Source: Candidatus Methanomassiliicoccus intestinalis Issoire-Mx1
Lineage (GTDB): Archaea > Thermoplasmatota > Thermoplasmata > Methanomassiliicoccales > Methanomassiliicoccaceae
Length of the DNA stretch: 64,000 nt
NCBI RefSeq assembly: GCF_000404225.1
Contig: NC_021353.1
Location: forward strand, 1,364,001-1,428,000
Direction: 5' to 3'
The position numbers and the translations under genes were made by a program. Below, piece after piece: positions 16,234 through 25,459 of the stretch. Under the pieces are notes generated by a model. That model did not search any database. It was not told where the DNA came from and saw nothing but the letters and a program-made list of their open reading frames with translations. Every line of letters starts with the position of its first letter. The first letter of the stretch is position 1.

Positions 16234-17424
16234 ATGCAGATAGGAATCGTCGGAAAGCCTAACGTTGGAAAATCCACCTTTTTCAGTGCAGCGACGATGG
16301 CGCCTGCAGAAATTGCAGCATACCCATTCACAACAATCAAAGCAAACAAAGGTGTAGCATATGCAAGAGGAAAATGTCCCCATGTAGATTTTGAAGTGCA
16401 ATGCGTCCCTCGCAATGCAATCTGCGATGAGGGAGTAAGGCACATTCCTATAGAGATGCTTGATGTAGCTGGCCTTGTACCAGATGCCTGGCAAGGCCGA
16501 GGATTGGGAAATATGTTCCTCGATGATTTGAGACAGGCTGACGTATTAATTCACATAGTTGATGCTTCTGGATCTACAGACATTGAAGGAAATTCTGTAC
16601 CGCTCGGAAGCCATGATCCAGTAGAAGATGTTGAATTCTTAAAAAATGAAATAGCATGCTGGATGAGGGGAATCCTGGAAAAAGGATGGGATAAAGCGGC
16701 CAGACAAGCTTACCAAACCGGCCAGCGTATTGAAATTGTGATTCATGAAAAACTTACTGGGTTGGGAGTTACAGAATCTCAGATAAGTGCAGCTATGAGA
16801 GATGTTGAACTAAGCAGCAATCCATTAAGCTGGAGTCCAGAAGATATGTTACAGCTAATGCATCACATACGAAAATATGCTAAGCCAATCATTGTTGCAA
16901 TGAATAAAGCAGACATGGCAAATGATGAGACTCTTGAAAGAATTAAAAAGGCAGCAGGTGGAATGGCAATACCTACATGCGCAGAGGCCGAATTAGCTCT
17001 TAAAAAAGCTGCTAAGGGCGGATTAATTTCGTATAAACCGGGAGATTCGTCATTTAAAACAATGGATGGAGTAAACTTATCGGATGGTCAAAAAGCTGCA
17101 TTGGATAAAATCTCAGAAGAGATCAGCAGATATGGTGGTACAGGTGTGCAAAACTGCATAGAAAAGGCCGTTTATGAACTTCTGGAAATGATATCTGTTT
17201 ACCCTGTCGAAGATGAGAGTAAACTTACAGATCATGACGGCCGTGTTCTTCCAGATGTATTCTTAGTTCCAAATGGCACAACTGCACGAGAACTCGCATA
17301 TAAGATACATACAGATTTGGGAGATACGTTCATTCGTGCAATAAATGTCCGAACCCATAGAACTGTGGGCAGCGACTACATCCTTCTGAATAATGACGTA
17401 ATCTCAATCGTATCAAGGAAGTGA
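16234..17424 (+). CDS. ychF: YchF/Obg-family GTPase, archaeal type
   Basis: 396-residue P-loop GTPase with G1 GKPNVGKST at residues 6-14, G3 DVAGLV near 75-80, G4-like MNKAD near 222-226, and a C-terminal TGS domain (VFLVPNGTTARELAYKIH). The long insertion after G3 is typical of the archaeal YchF branch. Members bind ribosomes and often hydrolyse ATP. It starts 35 nt after ksgA and is followed within four bases by polB. Confidence 0.94.
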   Translation: MQIGIVGKPNVGKSTFFSAATMAPAEIAAYPFTTIKANKGVAYARGKCPHVDFEVQCVPRNAICDEGVRHIPIEMLDVAGLVPDAWQGRGLGNMFLDDLRQADVLIHIVDASGSTDIEGNSVPLGSHDPVEDVEFLKNEIACWMRGILEKGWDKAARQAYQTGQRIEIVIHEKLTGLGVTESQISAAMRDVELSSNPLSWSPEDMLQLMHHIRKYAKPIIVAMNKADMANDETLERIKKAAGGMAIPTCAEAELALKKAAKGGLISYKPGDSSFKTMDGVNLSDGQKAALDKISEEISRYGGTGVQNCIEKAVYELLEMISVYPVEDESKLTDHDGRVLPDVFLVPNGTTARELAYKIHTDLGDTFIRAINVRTHRTVGSDYILLNNDVISIVSRK

Positions 17425-17428
17425 AGTT

Positions 17429-19837
17429 GTGGATAAATGGAATGTTCGTTTACTTTCAGCAGGTTATAAAAGAATAGAAGATGACCTCAGAATAGAGCTG
17501 TATGGAATTACAGATGATGGAAGGTCTATCTGCATATACTACAAAGGATTTGGTCCATATTTTGAGGTCATAGAACCTTCAGAAGAACTATTAACAGAAC
17601 TTTCAAATGATGAAAATGTAAAAAGTATTGAAAGGTTAGACATTTTTATACGTGGCAAAATAAAAAAAGCTGCAAAGGTATTCGTTACATATCCATGGCT
17701 GGTACCTGACTTCAGATCGAGAATTAAATCCAATTTTGAAGTGGTGGCTGCTGACATTCCATTTCATCACAGGTTCCTCTACGATGTGAACATGAATGCA
17801 TGTTTTTGTGTAGAAGGAGAAGAAGTAGCCGGAGAAAGCTCTACAGATTTGACGGTAAATATGGGAGAAGGACCGTCTTTTAAAAATATTGAGCCATTTA
17901 ATCCTGATTTGAAAATATTGTCATTTGATATTGAAAATTCAATCAAAGAAGGGACGATTCTTGCGATTTGTTATGTAACAGAAGAAAATGGCGTAATGAA
18001 ATATCATGAACCAATACATGGAGATGAAAGATCAATAATTGATAATTTTACAAAGATTATTCAAAAAGAAGATCCAGATGTCATCACTGGATACAATATT
18101 GATAACTACGATATTCCTACGATTATGGAAAGGGGCGGCATATCCAAAGCCGGTAAGCTCCTGTGGGGAAGGGATTATTCTGAACCCAAGAAGGTGGGTA
18201 AAAGAGGCTGGAAAATAACTGGCAGGTTAGTTGTTGATGCCTGGTGGTCTGCTAAAATGCAGCTGCGCCCAAAGCAGGAAACGCTGAATCATATAGCTAA
18301 AACATATCTTGGTGAAGAGAAGTTAGATGTTGATCCATCGCACATGGATGAAGAATGGGCCAATAATAAAGAGAAGGTTCTTGAGTATTGTAAAAAAGAT
18401 GCTGAACTAGCTCTGAAGATCGTTGACTATCTGGAAGCGCTAAGAAAATTGATGGATCTTTCTGCAGTGTCTAAACTTCCACTTGAAGATGTTCATACAT
18501 CTGGAAGTTCCACACTGATAGATTCTATATTGATACGTGAGGCAGATAGAACTCTACCGCCGACTGCTGTCCCTATGACCAGTACAATGAATAATGATGA
18601 GGATGCAATAGAAGGCGGCTATGTGCATGATATAGAACCTGGATTGTATCACTGGGTCATCGTCTTAGATTTCAAATCGATGTACCCCTCATTGATCATA
18701 CGCAACAATATTTGTTTCACAACGTTGAATCCAGAAGGAACGATCGTAGCTCCTAACGGAGCAAAGTTCCTTTCAAAAGATGTTAAAGAAGGTCTTCTTC
18801 CAAGAATCTTAACTGAATTGATGAAACAGAGGGATGAGATCAAAAAGAAAATGAAAGAGAGCAAGACACCAGATGAGTATAGGTATTACGATGGTCTTCA
18901 GAATGCAGTAAAAGTCTTGATGAATGCGTTCTATGGAGTGTTTGCATCATCTTTCTACAGATTTACGGATCATGATATTGGAAGTGCGATAACTGGCTTT
19001 GCAAGAGAGACTGTTAAGCGGTTAATAACAGAATTGAATGAGAAAGGATTGAAGGTTGTTTACTCTGACACGGATTCGCTGTTTATTCAGTCCCCATACC
19101 AGAATCTCGAAGACACTGTAAAATTTGGGAAAGAAACTGCAGAAAAGTTTTCTCAAGAAGTTTCTCAAATGGAGTTTGAAAAGGTACTGGAACCGTTATT
19201 TTCTCATGGTAAAAAAAAGAGATATGTGGGAAGGTCTGTGTGGCCAGAAAATAAGATGCTGATCAGAGGCTATGAGATAAGAAGAAGTGATGCTTTTGAG
19301 TATCAGAGCAATTGCCTGATGTCCGTATTCGAAAAAGTACTAGATGATAACCCGCAAGAAGCAATAAAAATAGCCAAGGAAAGTGTATCTAGAGTGTTAT
19401 CGGGGGACGTGCCGATTGAAGATCTGGTTATATCAAGGACGAGCAAATCGTTCAATTCATACAAGGATCCTGACACCCAAGTAAATGTTATTGCAGCAAA
19501 GAAGATGATTTCATTAGGTTATGATTTTACTCCTGGTATGAAGGTGTCATGGATTGTAACAGATTCCAAAAAGACCCCTCAAGAAGTAGAGCCATATGTC
19601 AGCGGAAGACCGTTTACATATCGTCCAGATTACAGATACTATGCAGAAAGACTGGCACAGACTCTTGCGAGAGTTACAGAATTCTTTGGCTGGAGCGAGA
19701 AAGATCTGATCATGGGATCTCAGCAGGTAACACTGTTCGATTCATCATTTGAAGAAAATCCGGTAATTTCACAGAAAAAGTCCAAACCAGCTAGCAAAAA
19801 GACCAGCAAAACTACTAGTCTAAATGACTTTTTCTGA
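17429..19837 (+). CDS. polB: DNA polymerase family B (PolB)
   Basis: 802-residue replicative/repair DNA polymerase with 3'-5' exonuclease. Exo I is LSFDIE (D167, E169), polymerase motif A DFKSMYPSLI is near residue 413, motif B (KVLMNAFYGVFASSFYR) near 495, and motif C YSDTDSLF near 545. Residues 108-118 (AADIPFHHRFLYD) lie in the N-terminal region where archaeal PolB senses uracil. The C-terminus TSLNDFF is a PCNA-interacting (PIP-like) tail. No intein is present. The start is GTG at 17429, four bases after ychF. The genome also has PolD, as in most euryarchaea. Confidence 0.97.
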   Translation: MDKWNVRLLSAGYKRIEDDLRIELYGITDDGRSICIYYKGFGPYFEVIEPSEELLTELSNDENVKSIERLDIFIRGKIKKAAKVFVTYPWLVPDFRSRIKSNFEVVAADIPFHHRFLYDVNMNACFCVEGEEVAGESSTDLTVNMGEGPSFKNIEPFNPDLKILSFDIENSIKEGTILAICYVTEENGVMKYHEPIHGDERSIIDNFTKIIQKEDPDVITGYNIDNYDIPTIMERGGISKAGKLLWGRDYSEPKKVGKRGWKITGRLVVDAWWSAKMQLRPKQETLNHIAKTYLGEEKLDVDPSHMDEEWANNKEKVLEYCKKDAELALKIVDYLEALRKLMDLSAVSKLPLEDVHTSGSSTLIDSILIREADRTLPPTAVPMTSTMNNDEDAIEGGYVHDIEPGLYHWVIVLDFKSMYPSLIIRNNICFTTLNPEGTIVAPNGAKFLSKDVKEGLLPRILTELMKQRDEIKKKMKESKTPDEYRYYDGLQNAVKVLMNAFYGVFASSFYRFTDHDIGSAITGFARETVKRLITELNEKGLKVVYSDTDSLFIQSPYQNLEDTVKFGKETAEKFSQEVSQMEFEKVLEPLFSHGKKKRYVGRSVWPENKMLIRGYEIRRSDAFEYQSNCLMSVFEKVLDDNPQEAIKIAKESVSRVLSGDVPIEDLVISRTSKSFNSYKDPDTQVNVIAAKKMISLGYDFTPGMKVSWIVTDSKKTPQEVEPYVSGRPFTYRPDYRYYAERLAQTLARVTEFFGWSEKDLIMGSQQVTLFDSSFEENPVISQKKSKPASKKTSKTTSLNDFF

Positions 19838-19899
19838 TTATCAGTTGCTAAACATCAGATCGATGCGTTTAATTCCACTATTGAAAGTTTCTAGGATAC

Positions 19900-20244
19900 A
19901 TGAATCTTATCGAAGTGGACGGACAGCTCCTAGACGCCGAGGAATTTTTACTAAATGTTTCCTTGGATCAGGATCACTGTATTACCATCTCTGGGATGAA
20001 AGCAGCATTAAACCTTTTCTGCGACGGTAGTTATGCACTAATGCTCAAAGTAGTGCTTACTGAAGATGAAGACGGAGCATACAATGTTGAACTTCTAGAA
20101 AGTAAAGTAGAGATCATAAAAGACCTTGCCAGCAAGGGATTCTTTCTGCGTGGCTGCGATGGATATGTAGCTTGCTTTAAAGATGGAAAGATCGATGAAT
20201 TGAAGGATACTCTGTTTGAGGCCATTGAATGCTTTAAGATCTAG
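19900..20244 (+). CDS. uncharacterised acidic 114-residue protein
   Basis: A soluble acidic protein (EEFLLNVSLDQDHCITISG...) with no family I recognise. It has four cysteines scattered along the chain and no signal or membrane helix. It starts 62 bases after polB, with a TATA-like GTTTAATT near 19867, so it probably has its own promoter. It ends in TAG inside a terminator hairpin shared with the convergent CBS gene. Confidence 0.75.
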   Translation: MNLIEVDGQLLDAEEFLLNVSLDQDHCITISGMKAALNLFCDGSYALMLKVVLTEDEDGAYNVELLESKVEIIKDLASKGFFLRGCDGYVACFKDGKIDELKDTLFEAIECFKI

Positions 20245-20260
20245 TGGCAAAAGCCACTAG
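20241..20260. terminator. bidirectional hairpin between convergent genes
   Basis: CTAGTGGC-AAAA-GCCACTAG, a perfect 8-bp stem. It contains the TAG stop of the rightward gene and ends one base before the stop of the leftward CBS gene. Confidence 0.5.
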
Positions 20261-20731
20261 TTAATCTTCAAAAAGATCTCTGGCCTTTTTGAATATATTA
20301 AGACTGATCATCTCACCGATGAGTTTTCCATTTTCGTCAACAATCGGCAGATCGTTAAGATGCTGTTTAACCATGAGTTCAATGGCATCGGTGAGCATTG
20401 TATCTTTTTTAATCGGTACAACCGATGTCATGATGTCATCGATTTCTTCCTTTAATGAGTCTCTAAGAAACTGATAAAAAGCCACACCCCCAGATTTCCT
20501 GACACCTATTCTATACCCAACTAAACGGAGCAGAGTCTCGGTATTGACCATACCAAGAAGTTTTTCATCAGCATCCACCACATAGGCTTTACGGGAAAGG
20601 GGATTTTCAATCATCAGGTCGATAATCTGGCGTATTTTAGTACCTTTCTGAACCACTGAGGGTTTAGTTACCATATCATCAAATACGTCTCCAATTTTGG
20701 TTTCACTGAATTTCATGTTCATATCGGCCAT
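20261..20731 (-). CDS. CBS-domain pair protein
   Basis: 156 residues forming two CBS motifs: residues 12-72 (VTKPSVVQKGTKIRQIIDLM...NPLSRKAYVVDADEKLLGMV) and 96-150 (SVVPIKKDTMLTDAIELMVKQHLNDLPIVDENGKLIGE). Such pairs bind adenosyl ligands and report energy state to partner proteins. Here there is no fused catalytic domain and no informative partner, so the target is unknown. It is convergent with the preceding gene. Confidence 0.9.
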   Translation of the reverse strand: MADMNMKFSETKIGDVFDDMVTKPSVVQKGTKIRQIIDLMIENPLSRKAYVVDADEKLLGMVNTETLLRLVGYRIGVRKSGGVAFYQFLRDSLKEEIDDIMTSVVPIKKDTMLTDAIELMVKQHLNDLPIVDENGKLIGEMISLNIFKKARDLFED

Positions 20732-20840
20732 AGTATGATAATTGTCCCATGCATATTTTAAATGGTTGGCGTTATATGGCTGATTGTTATTGTATTAAAG
20801 ACTAAAGGCAAACTTCACATGATCACACGGAGTATGAAAA

Positions 20841-21341
20841 ATGGGCGAGTTTGAAAGGAAGTATGGATCATTCAGAGCAGGCATTTCTGGTGCACTCAGC
20901 TATGCACTTACTGCAATAATTGTTCCCATATTGCTGGCAATTGCCCTTAACTACATAATTGAAAATTATAACATCTTAACAGAATTTAGCAGCTATGCAA
21001 AAGATTTTGGCAGCATAATCGTGATCGGTGGTGTACTGACATGCATGGCATTTTTTAATAATTATTATCCAAAAGGCTCCTATTCACGCACTGTTGCCGG
21101 GTTATTGCTTTCGGGAAGTTTGTTTCTATTCTTGTGGCAGATTTCATCGCTTATTCATATCATGTTTGATTTAACAAGCATATTTGCTGATGTGGATTAT
21201 TCATTCTTTGTATTCCTTATAGGACTATTCTGTGGAATGAAAGCCATATATGTCCTAGGAGAACTTTTATTCTATCGCCGCAGATGGAAAAAAGAGAAAA
21301 ATTTGATAGATTCCTCAGCTCATACTGACTGTGATCTCTGA
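20841..21341 (+). CDS. four-helix membrane protein of unknown function
   Basis: 166 residues with predicted membrane segments at about 19-41, 57-75, 86-107 and 119-146, and a basic C-terminal tail (YRRRWKKEK). There is no recognised domain. It is divergent from the CBS gene and convergent with the ABC-2 permease gene, with only 14 bases between stops. Confidence 0.75.
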   Translation: MGEFERKYGSFRAGISGALSYALTAIIVPILLAIALNYIIENYNILTEFSSYAKDFGSIIVIGGVLTCMAFFNNYYPKGSYSRTVAGLLLSGSLFLFLWQISSLIHIMFDLTSIFADVDYSFFVFLIGLFCGMKAIYVLGELLFYRRRWKKEKNLIDSSAHTDCDL

Positions 21342-21355
21342 GAGTGGAATATCCA

Positions 21356-22210
21356 TCATACTTTGTTTTTCCTTGAAAGATTTAAAATCGCAAGGATATA
21401 GAACAATGCTGCTGTTATAATGAGTACAACAATACTGAATTCAAATCCTGGTGTAAAGTTACCATATGTGAATGTAACACCCATTTCATGATTGAAATCA
21501 GCAATGACGTTTGAAGGGGCGCCTGCAAAGCTTGCACTCATAGGGGCTTCCATGAATACTTGACGGAAAAGAAGCGCAGAATGGGATACTGGAAAAATCA
21601 TAACGACCCACTGGATTACAGAAGGCAGAGCACCAATCGGTATGAATACACCAGTTATGAAACCAATTAACGTGCCCAGTATAGTACTAGCAGTCGCAAA
21701 AGACTGAGTCGTATGAAAGAAACTGACTATGAAGAAGACCAGTGCACTTGAAGATATTACAGACAAAAGCATGATTCCAAGGACTTTGAGCATGTTTACA
21801 GCACTGAGAAATTCCCCTCCGCTGGCAACTATATATGCTTCGGCAAATATCAAAGCCACTAAACTCATTATAATTCCGATGATGAATGTACTGAGAATAT
21901 ATCCGCCGGCCATTTCATATTTCTTAACTGGAGATGCGTTAAAATCTCTAATTATTCCTTTAGCACGGTCATCCACAAATGTTCCAAATGCTCCCATAGT
22001 TGCTGTTATTGATGTGATTGCTAAAACTCCGGACATTATCCAACTGTCCATGAGATACCTTGACCCTTCAACATCCAAAGAATCAGTCCAAACATCTCCA
22101 AGAAATAGAATATAGAGGGCAATAACAATTATAGCTCCCATCAATGAGAACAATACAGCCGTTCTGTCCCGAAAAAAGAGCTTTAAATTTCGCTGAGCGA
22201 ATCTGATCAG
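21356..22210 (-). CDS. ABC-2 type exporter permease with a CTG start
   Basis: About 285 residues: a short amphipathic N-terminus, a first helix, a large extracytoplasmic loop (about 35-75), then five helices, as in the ABC-2 drug/antibiotic/polysaccharide exporter family. The frame upstream of TTG 22153 reads RFAQRNLKLFFRDRTAVLF, the standard pre-helix of this family, so the gene must start earlier. There is no ATG, GTG or TTG between the upstream in-frame stop (22271-22273) and 22153. CTG at 22210 overlaps the ATPase stop as CTGA, and GAGGT sits 6 nt before it, matching the ATGA coupling seen elsewhere. ATT 22213 is the alternative. The exported substrate is unknown. Confidence 0.85.
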   Translation of the reverse strand: MIRFAQRNLKLFFRDRTAVLFSLMGAIIVIALYILFLGDVWTDSLDVEGSRYLMDSWIMSGVLAITSITATMGAFGTFVDDRAKGIIRDFNASPVKKYEMAGGYILSTFIIGIIMSLVALIFAEAYIVASGGEFLSAVNMLKVLGIMLLSVISSSALVFFIVSFFHTTQSFATASTILGTLIGFITGVFIPIGALPSVIQWVVMIFPVSHSALLFRQVFMEAPMSASFAGAPSNVIADFNHEMGVTFTYGNFTPGFEFSIVVLIITAALFYILAILNLSRKNKV

Positions 22211-23160
22211 AATGATACCTCTTTTCCAATTATATTGATGAATGCGTCTTCCATCGTTCCATGAAGAACTTCAAATCCCAAAATCAGATGTTTCACAGAA
22301 TTTACAATAGGTATTGCATCCAAAGTGCTACCTATAGCGATGGTAAAAGTATTTTCTTTAACAGTATAGCTGATGTGGTTTCTCTCCAGAGCTGTTTTGA
22401 GAAGATCAATGTCGTTTGCTGTGAGCTTTATGCGGTCTGAACTGTAATTTTCCTGCAGTTCATATGGAGTCCCCTGTGCTGCTATTTCACCATGATTGAT
22501 CACAACGATATAATCCGCAGACGCGGCTTCCTCCATGTAATGCGTGGTAAGAAACACAGTCATTCCAGTCTTTTTCTGAAGATCCATTATTTTGTTCCAC
22601 ACAATATTCTTAGTCTGCGGGTCAAGACCAGTTGTTGGTTCGTCTAAAAATAGGATTTTTGGAGTGTTTACAAGAGCTCTGGCAATATCAGCTCTGCGTT
22701 TTTGTCCCCCGGATAGTTTACCGTATGGCCTGTCTAAGAACTCCAAGATATCTGTAGCCTCGGCAGCATCATTCAATGCTCTCTCTAAATCCTCATTTTT
22801 AAGACCGTATAAATCAGCTCTTACGATGAGATTTTCCCGAACAGTCAAAAGATTGTCCAGTACGCTGTTCTGGAATACAATGCCGATCCTATTCCTAATT
22901 GCGTCATCATCTTTCCCGCGCACCATGCCGTCAATTATAATCTTTCCTTCATCTGGTTCAAGGAGAGTGCAAATCATATCGATCGTAGTCGATTTTCCTG
23001 CGCCATTGGGTCCCAAAAATGCAAACAACTTGCCAGATTCAACATTAAATGTTATGCCAGATACAGCATCCACTTTGCCGTATTTCTTTCTTAAATTTTT
23101 TATCTGGATTATTGGATCTTCGTTCAATGTCCGCACATGTGGATTTATAATATATATCAT
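22207..23160 (-). CDS. ABC exporter ATP-binding protein (DrrA/CcmA-like)
   Basis: 317 residues. Walker A GPNGAGKSTT is near residue 53, the signature LSGGQKRRADIARAL near 150, and Walker B ILFLDEPTTGLDPQT near 170. A C-terminal extension of about 80 residues is typical of daunorubicin-resistance-type ATPases. It pairs with the overlapping permease. Divergent from the 23317 gene, the two share a 150-base promoter region. Confidence 0.93.
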   Translation of the reverse strand: MIYIINPHVRTLNEDPIIQIKNLRKKYGKVDAVSGITFNVESGKLFAFLGPNGAGKSTTIDMICTLLEPDEGKIIIDGMVRGKDDDAIRNRIGIVFQNSVLDNLLTVRENLIVRADLYGLKNEDLERALNDAAEATDILEFLDRPYGKLSGGQKRRADIARALVNTPKILFLDEPTTGLDPQTKNIVWNKIMDLQKKTGMTVFLTTHYMEEAASADYIVVINHGEIAAQGTPYELQENYSSDRIKLTANDIDLLKTALERNHISYTVKENTFTIAIGSTLDAIPIVNSVKHLILGFEVLHGTMEDAFINIIGKEVSF

Positions 23161-23276
23161 TATTTACACACACAGAGTTGTATGGTTTTCATTTTTGAGT
23201 CACGATCCAGATGAAAATTGATGCCTCAGACTATAATAATTTAACATTATTTTGTGAAGTGGCTTACGACTAACAA

Positions 23277-23286
23277 TTTATATATT
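23277..23286 (+). promoter_or_regulatory. TATA-like element deciding the next gene's start
   Basis: TTTATATATT lies inside the longest open frame that begins at 23254, so the true start must be downstream. It predicts transcription from about 23308, followed by GTGATC and the ATG at 23317. Confidence 0.5.
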
Positions 23287-23316
23287 CCAAGAAGTAGTGG
23301 ACGAAATCGTGATCAT

Positions 23317-24042
23317 ATGGGAATAAGCATGGCCATCTGTGAATTAGACTGCAAAGATTCTCTTTGCAAAAAAGGAAAAGAAACAGTAATTAAAGCTCGT
23401 TTGTCTTCAGTAGCTGGATATGAAGAATATTCTGATTATGATGAGTTTGTAAATATGTCTGATGCAAAGAAAGTATTCTCATCAGACTTTGAACAGTTCT
23501 TAAAAAAGAATCGCTTGGACGGAGAAAAAGAGTCGTTCTTACTTTCAAAATTAAAAAATCCAGATGACGTGGAAAAACTTAAATCATACGCTAAAAAATC
23601 ATACACTGGATGGATAAACTTAGACAAGCTGTCTGACGATTTAAAATCAAAATTAATTGCTGAAGCTGGTCCAGATAATCTTATGACCGAGTGGGATACG
23701 ATCCCTCTGACAGAGACCAATGAAATCTGTGCAAAATGTCCAATGTCATGGGATAAGGGCAGAGGATGTATCGGCGCATTTGGTCCTGATTCTTCACTCT
23801 TACCATCAATAGCTGAGAAAAACGGTTGCAAACTGATAGCTAACATAATGAAATATGCAGAGAGCGGAGAAAAATTAAACACTGAAGATGCAAAGGCTCT
23901 ATCGGCTGAGTGCAAAATCCTTCGTGAAAAACTTGTTGATGAAGGAAAAGCAATGGTCAGGCGTTATAGCGGAGTAATAGATCGTTTAGAAACAATGGCT
24001 GACTTATGCTCATCCACAGGAACAAGATTCTATTTCATTTAA
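23317..24042 (+). CDS. uncharacterised cysteine-containing protein
   Basis: About 241 residues, soluble. Cysteine clusters occur at both ends of the chain: CELDCKDSLC near the N-terminus and CAKC...GRGC...GC in the middle (residues about 140-175), suggesting a metal or Fe-S site. I recognise no family. ATG 23317 is preferred because the TATA element and the SD-like GTGATC directly precede it; ATG 23329 is also possible. The C-terminal half is rich in helix-forming residues (KALSAECKILREKL). It is convergent with the E1-like gene, overlapping it by four bases. Confidence 0.75.
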   Translation: MGISMAICELDCKDSLCKKGKETVIKARLSSVAGYEEYSDYDEFVNMSDAKKVFSSDFEQFLKKNRLDGEKESFLLSKLKNPDDVEKLKSYAKKSYTGWINLDKLSDDLKSKLIAEAGPDNLMTEWDTIPLTETNEICAKCPMSWDKGRGCIGAFGPDSSLLPSIAEKNGCKLIANIMKYAESGEKLNTEDAKALSAECKILREKLVDEGKAMVRRYSGVIDRLETMADLCSSTGTRFYFI

Positions 24043-24758
24043 GCAATTTTACAGGCGGGACAGTTTTCCCGCTTTCCTATTTCTATAATATCCCATTGAT
24101 TGTATTGAACGTCTCCAATGAGAAGTTTTGAAGTTAATGGATCTCCAGTGCCTGTCAAGATTTTTATTGCTTCTGAAGCCTGCAGAGAGCCGAATATTCC
24201 AGCAGCGGGTCCGATTATCGGAAATATTTTTTTAGCGGGTGGCAGATTTGGAAATATACATTTTAGACATGGTGTAATTTTTGGAATTATGGTTGTTATC
24301 TGGCCATGCCAGCTTTCTACAGCAGCATGAATAAATGGCGTGCTTGAATTTATACAATATTTGTTTAAAATCATTCTTGTCAGGAAGTTATCGGTGCAGT
24401 CCAAAATGAGATTTGCATCCATAAAAATTTCTTTAATATTGTCTTCAGTTACTTCCATTGTTTTTTCGATTATGTTTATATCTGGATTAAATCGTTTCAG
24501 CTTCCAGGCGGCTGATTCGGATTTACTTCGTTCTCCAATATCCTCCGGCCAGTGAAGAATTTGTCTATTTAGATTGCTTTCTTCTGGAGATTGTGAGTCG
24601 ACCAATATCAGTTTTCCAATCCCGGCACCTGCAAGATATGTAGCAGCTGGACATCCCAATCCACCAACACCAAGTATACCGACGGTAGACTCTGAGAGAA
24701 TCTTTTGTTTCTCAGACCCAAAACCATCCAAGATTACCTGTCGGGAATACCTCTCCAT
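24039..24758 (-). CDS. ThiF/MoeB/HesA-family E1-like adenylyltransferase
   Basis: 239 residues. The ATP-binding GVGGLGCPAATYLAGAG is near residues 30-46, with the DSQSPEESNLNRQ segment (NxxRQ) near 55-67, DCTDNFLTR near 120-128, and two zinc-binding CxxC pairs (CLKC near 165, CPAC at the C-terminus). The family adenylates the C-terminal glycine of ubiquitin-like sulfur carriers for molybdopterin, thiamine or tRNA thiolation. There is no carrier gene next to it, so MoeB and ThiF roles cannot be separated. It is followed 31 bases upstream by the PRC-barrel gene on the same strand. Confidence 0.92.
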   Translation of the reverse strand: MERYSRQVILDGFGSEKQKILSESTVGILGVGGLGCPAATYLAGAGIGKLILVDSQSPEESNLNRQILHWPEDIGERSKSESAAWKLKRFNPDINIIEKTMEVTEDNIKEIFMDANLILDCTDNFLTRMILNKYCINSSTPFIHAAVESWHGQITTIIPKITPCLKCIFPNLPPAKKIFPIIGPAAGIFGSLQASEAIKILTGTGDPLTSKLLIGDVQYNQWDIIEIGKRENCPACKIA

Positions 24759-24789
24759 ATTTACCTATCTGATTATTCATTATTAATCT

Positions 24790-25314
24790 TTAGGCGGCTC
24801 CAGGGAATGTAGTAAGCTCATCTTTTGTGATGTCTACAATTATCATATCTCCAGCAGCTTTGATATCATCAGGTTTAAGATAAAGAGGCTGCGTATTTTG
24901 TAATCTGAGAGCCTCCATTATTTCTCGTTCTGGTTTAACTCGTATACAAGATACTGTAAAATCATCTGAACCAAAGAAAATCATATCTGCTGATCCGACT
25001 CTATTAGCATCCTTCAGGATTATTTCAGTTCCAAGAATGGAATTAGCAACCATTCCTTCAGGATTTTCTTCGATACTGTTGACGAGCTCATCCGAAGGAA
25101 CACTCAAAACTACTGTGTCAGATAAAGCTTTGACGCTGTCCGATCCAATGAATGTGCTTTCAGAAAATATCTGTAAAATCTTCTTTTTCTGTGATACCTC
25201 TATGGATTTTATCTTCCAGTCCACTGTAGAGATGCTTACATCTTTGACTACTCCAATATTTTTAGCATCTGAAGTTATCACAGGCAGGCCGATTATCTGA
25301 TCTAAACTTCTCAT
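24790..25314 (-). CDS. double PRC-barrel protein
   Basis: 174 residues with two PRC-barrel repeats: residues 1-80 (IIGLPVITSDAKNIGVVKDVSI) and about 88-170 (SILGTEIILKDANRVGSADMIFF). PRC barrels occur in RimM and in many small archaeal proteins of unknown role that bind RNA or partner proteins. It lies upstream of the E1-like gene and may share its operon. The 145-base region to the divergent Mrp gene holds both promoters. Confidence 0.85.
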   Translation of the reverse strand: MRSLDQIIGLPVITSDAKNIGVVKDVSISTVDWKIKSIEVSQKKKILQIFSESTFIGSDSVKALSDTVVLSVPSDELVNSIEENPEGMVANSILGTEIILKDANRVGSADMIFFGSDDFTVSCIRVKPEREIMEALRLQNTQPLYLKPDDIKAAGDMIIVDITKDELTTFPGAA

Positions 25315-25413
25315 TACAGATAGTTGAGTGACATAGGTTTAAGCAATTTTCTTTTTAAACTAGTCAATTAGCCACAAACTTAAAGCTATTGGTGATTATC
25401 AACTACCGTTCTA

Positions 25414-25440
25414 ACGGCGCACATGCGTTAAGTACGCCGT
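25414..25440. repeat. inverted repeat ACGGCG/CGCCGT upstream of mrp
   Basis: Six-base perfect arms separated by 15 bases, beginning just after a CCGTT-CT-AACGG hairpin that overlaps it. It ends 20 bases before the Mrp start codon, so it lies in the 5' leader or at the promoter. Possible operator; unproven. Confidence 0.3.
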
Positions 25441-25459
25441 GTTGGATTGGTGATTCTTA

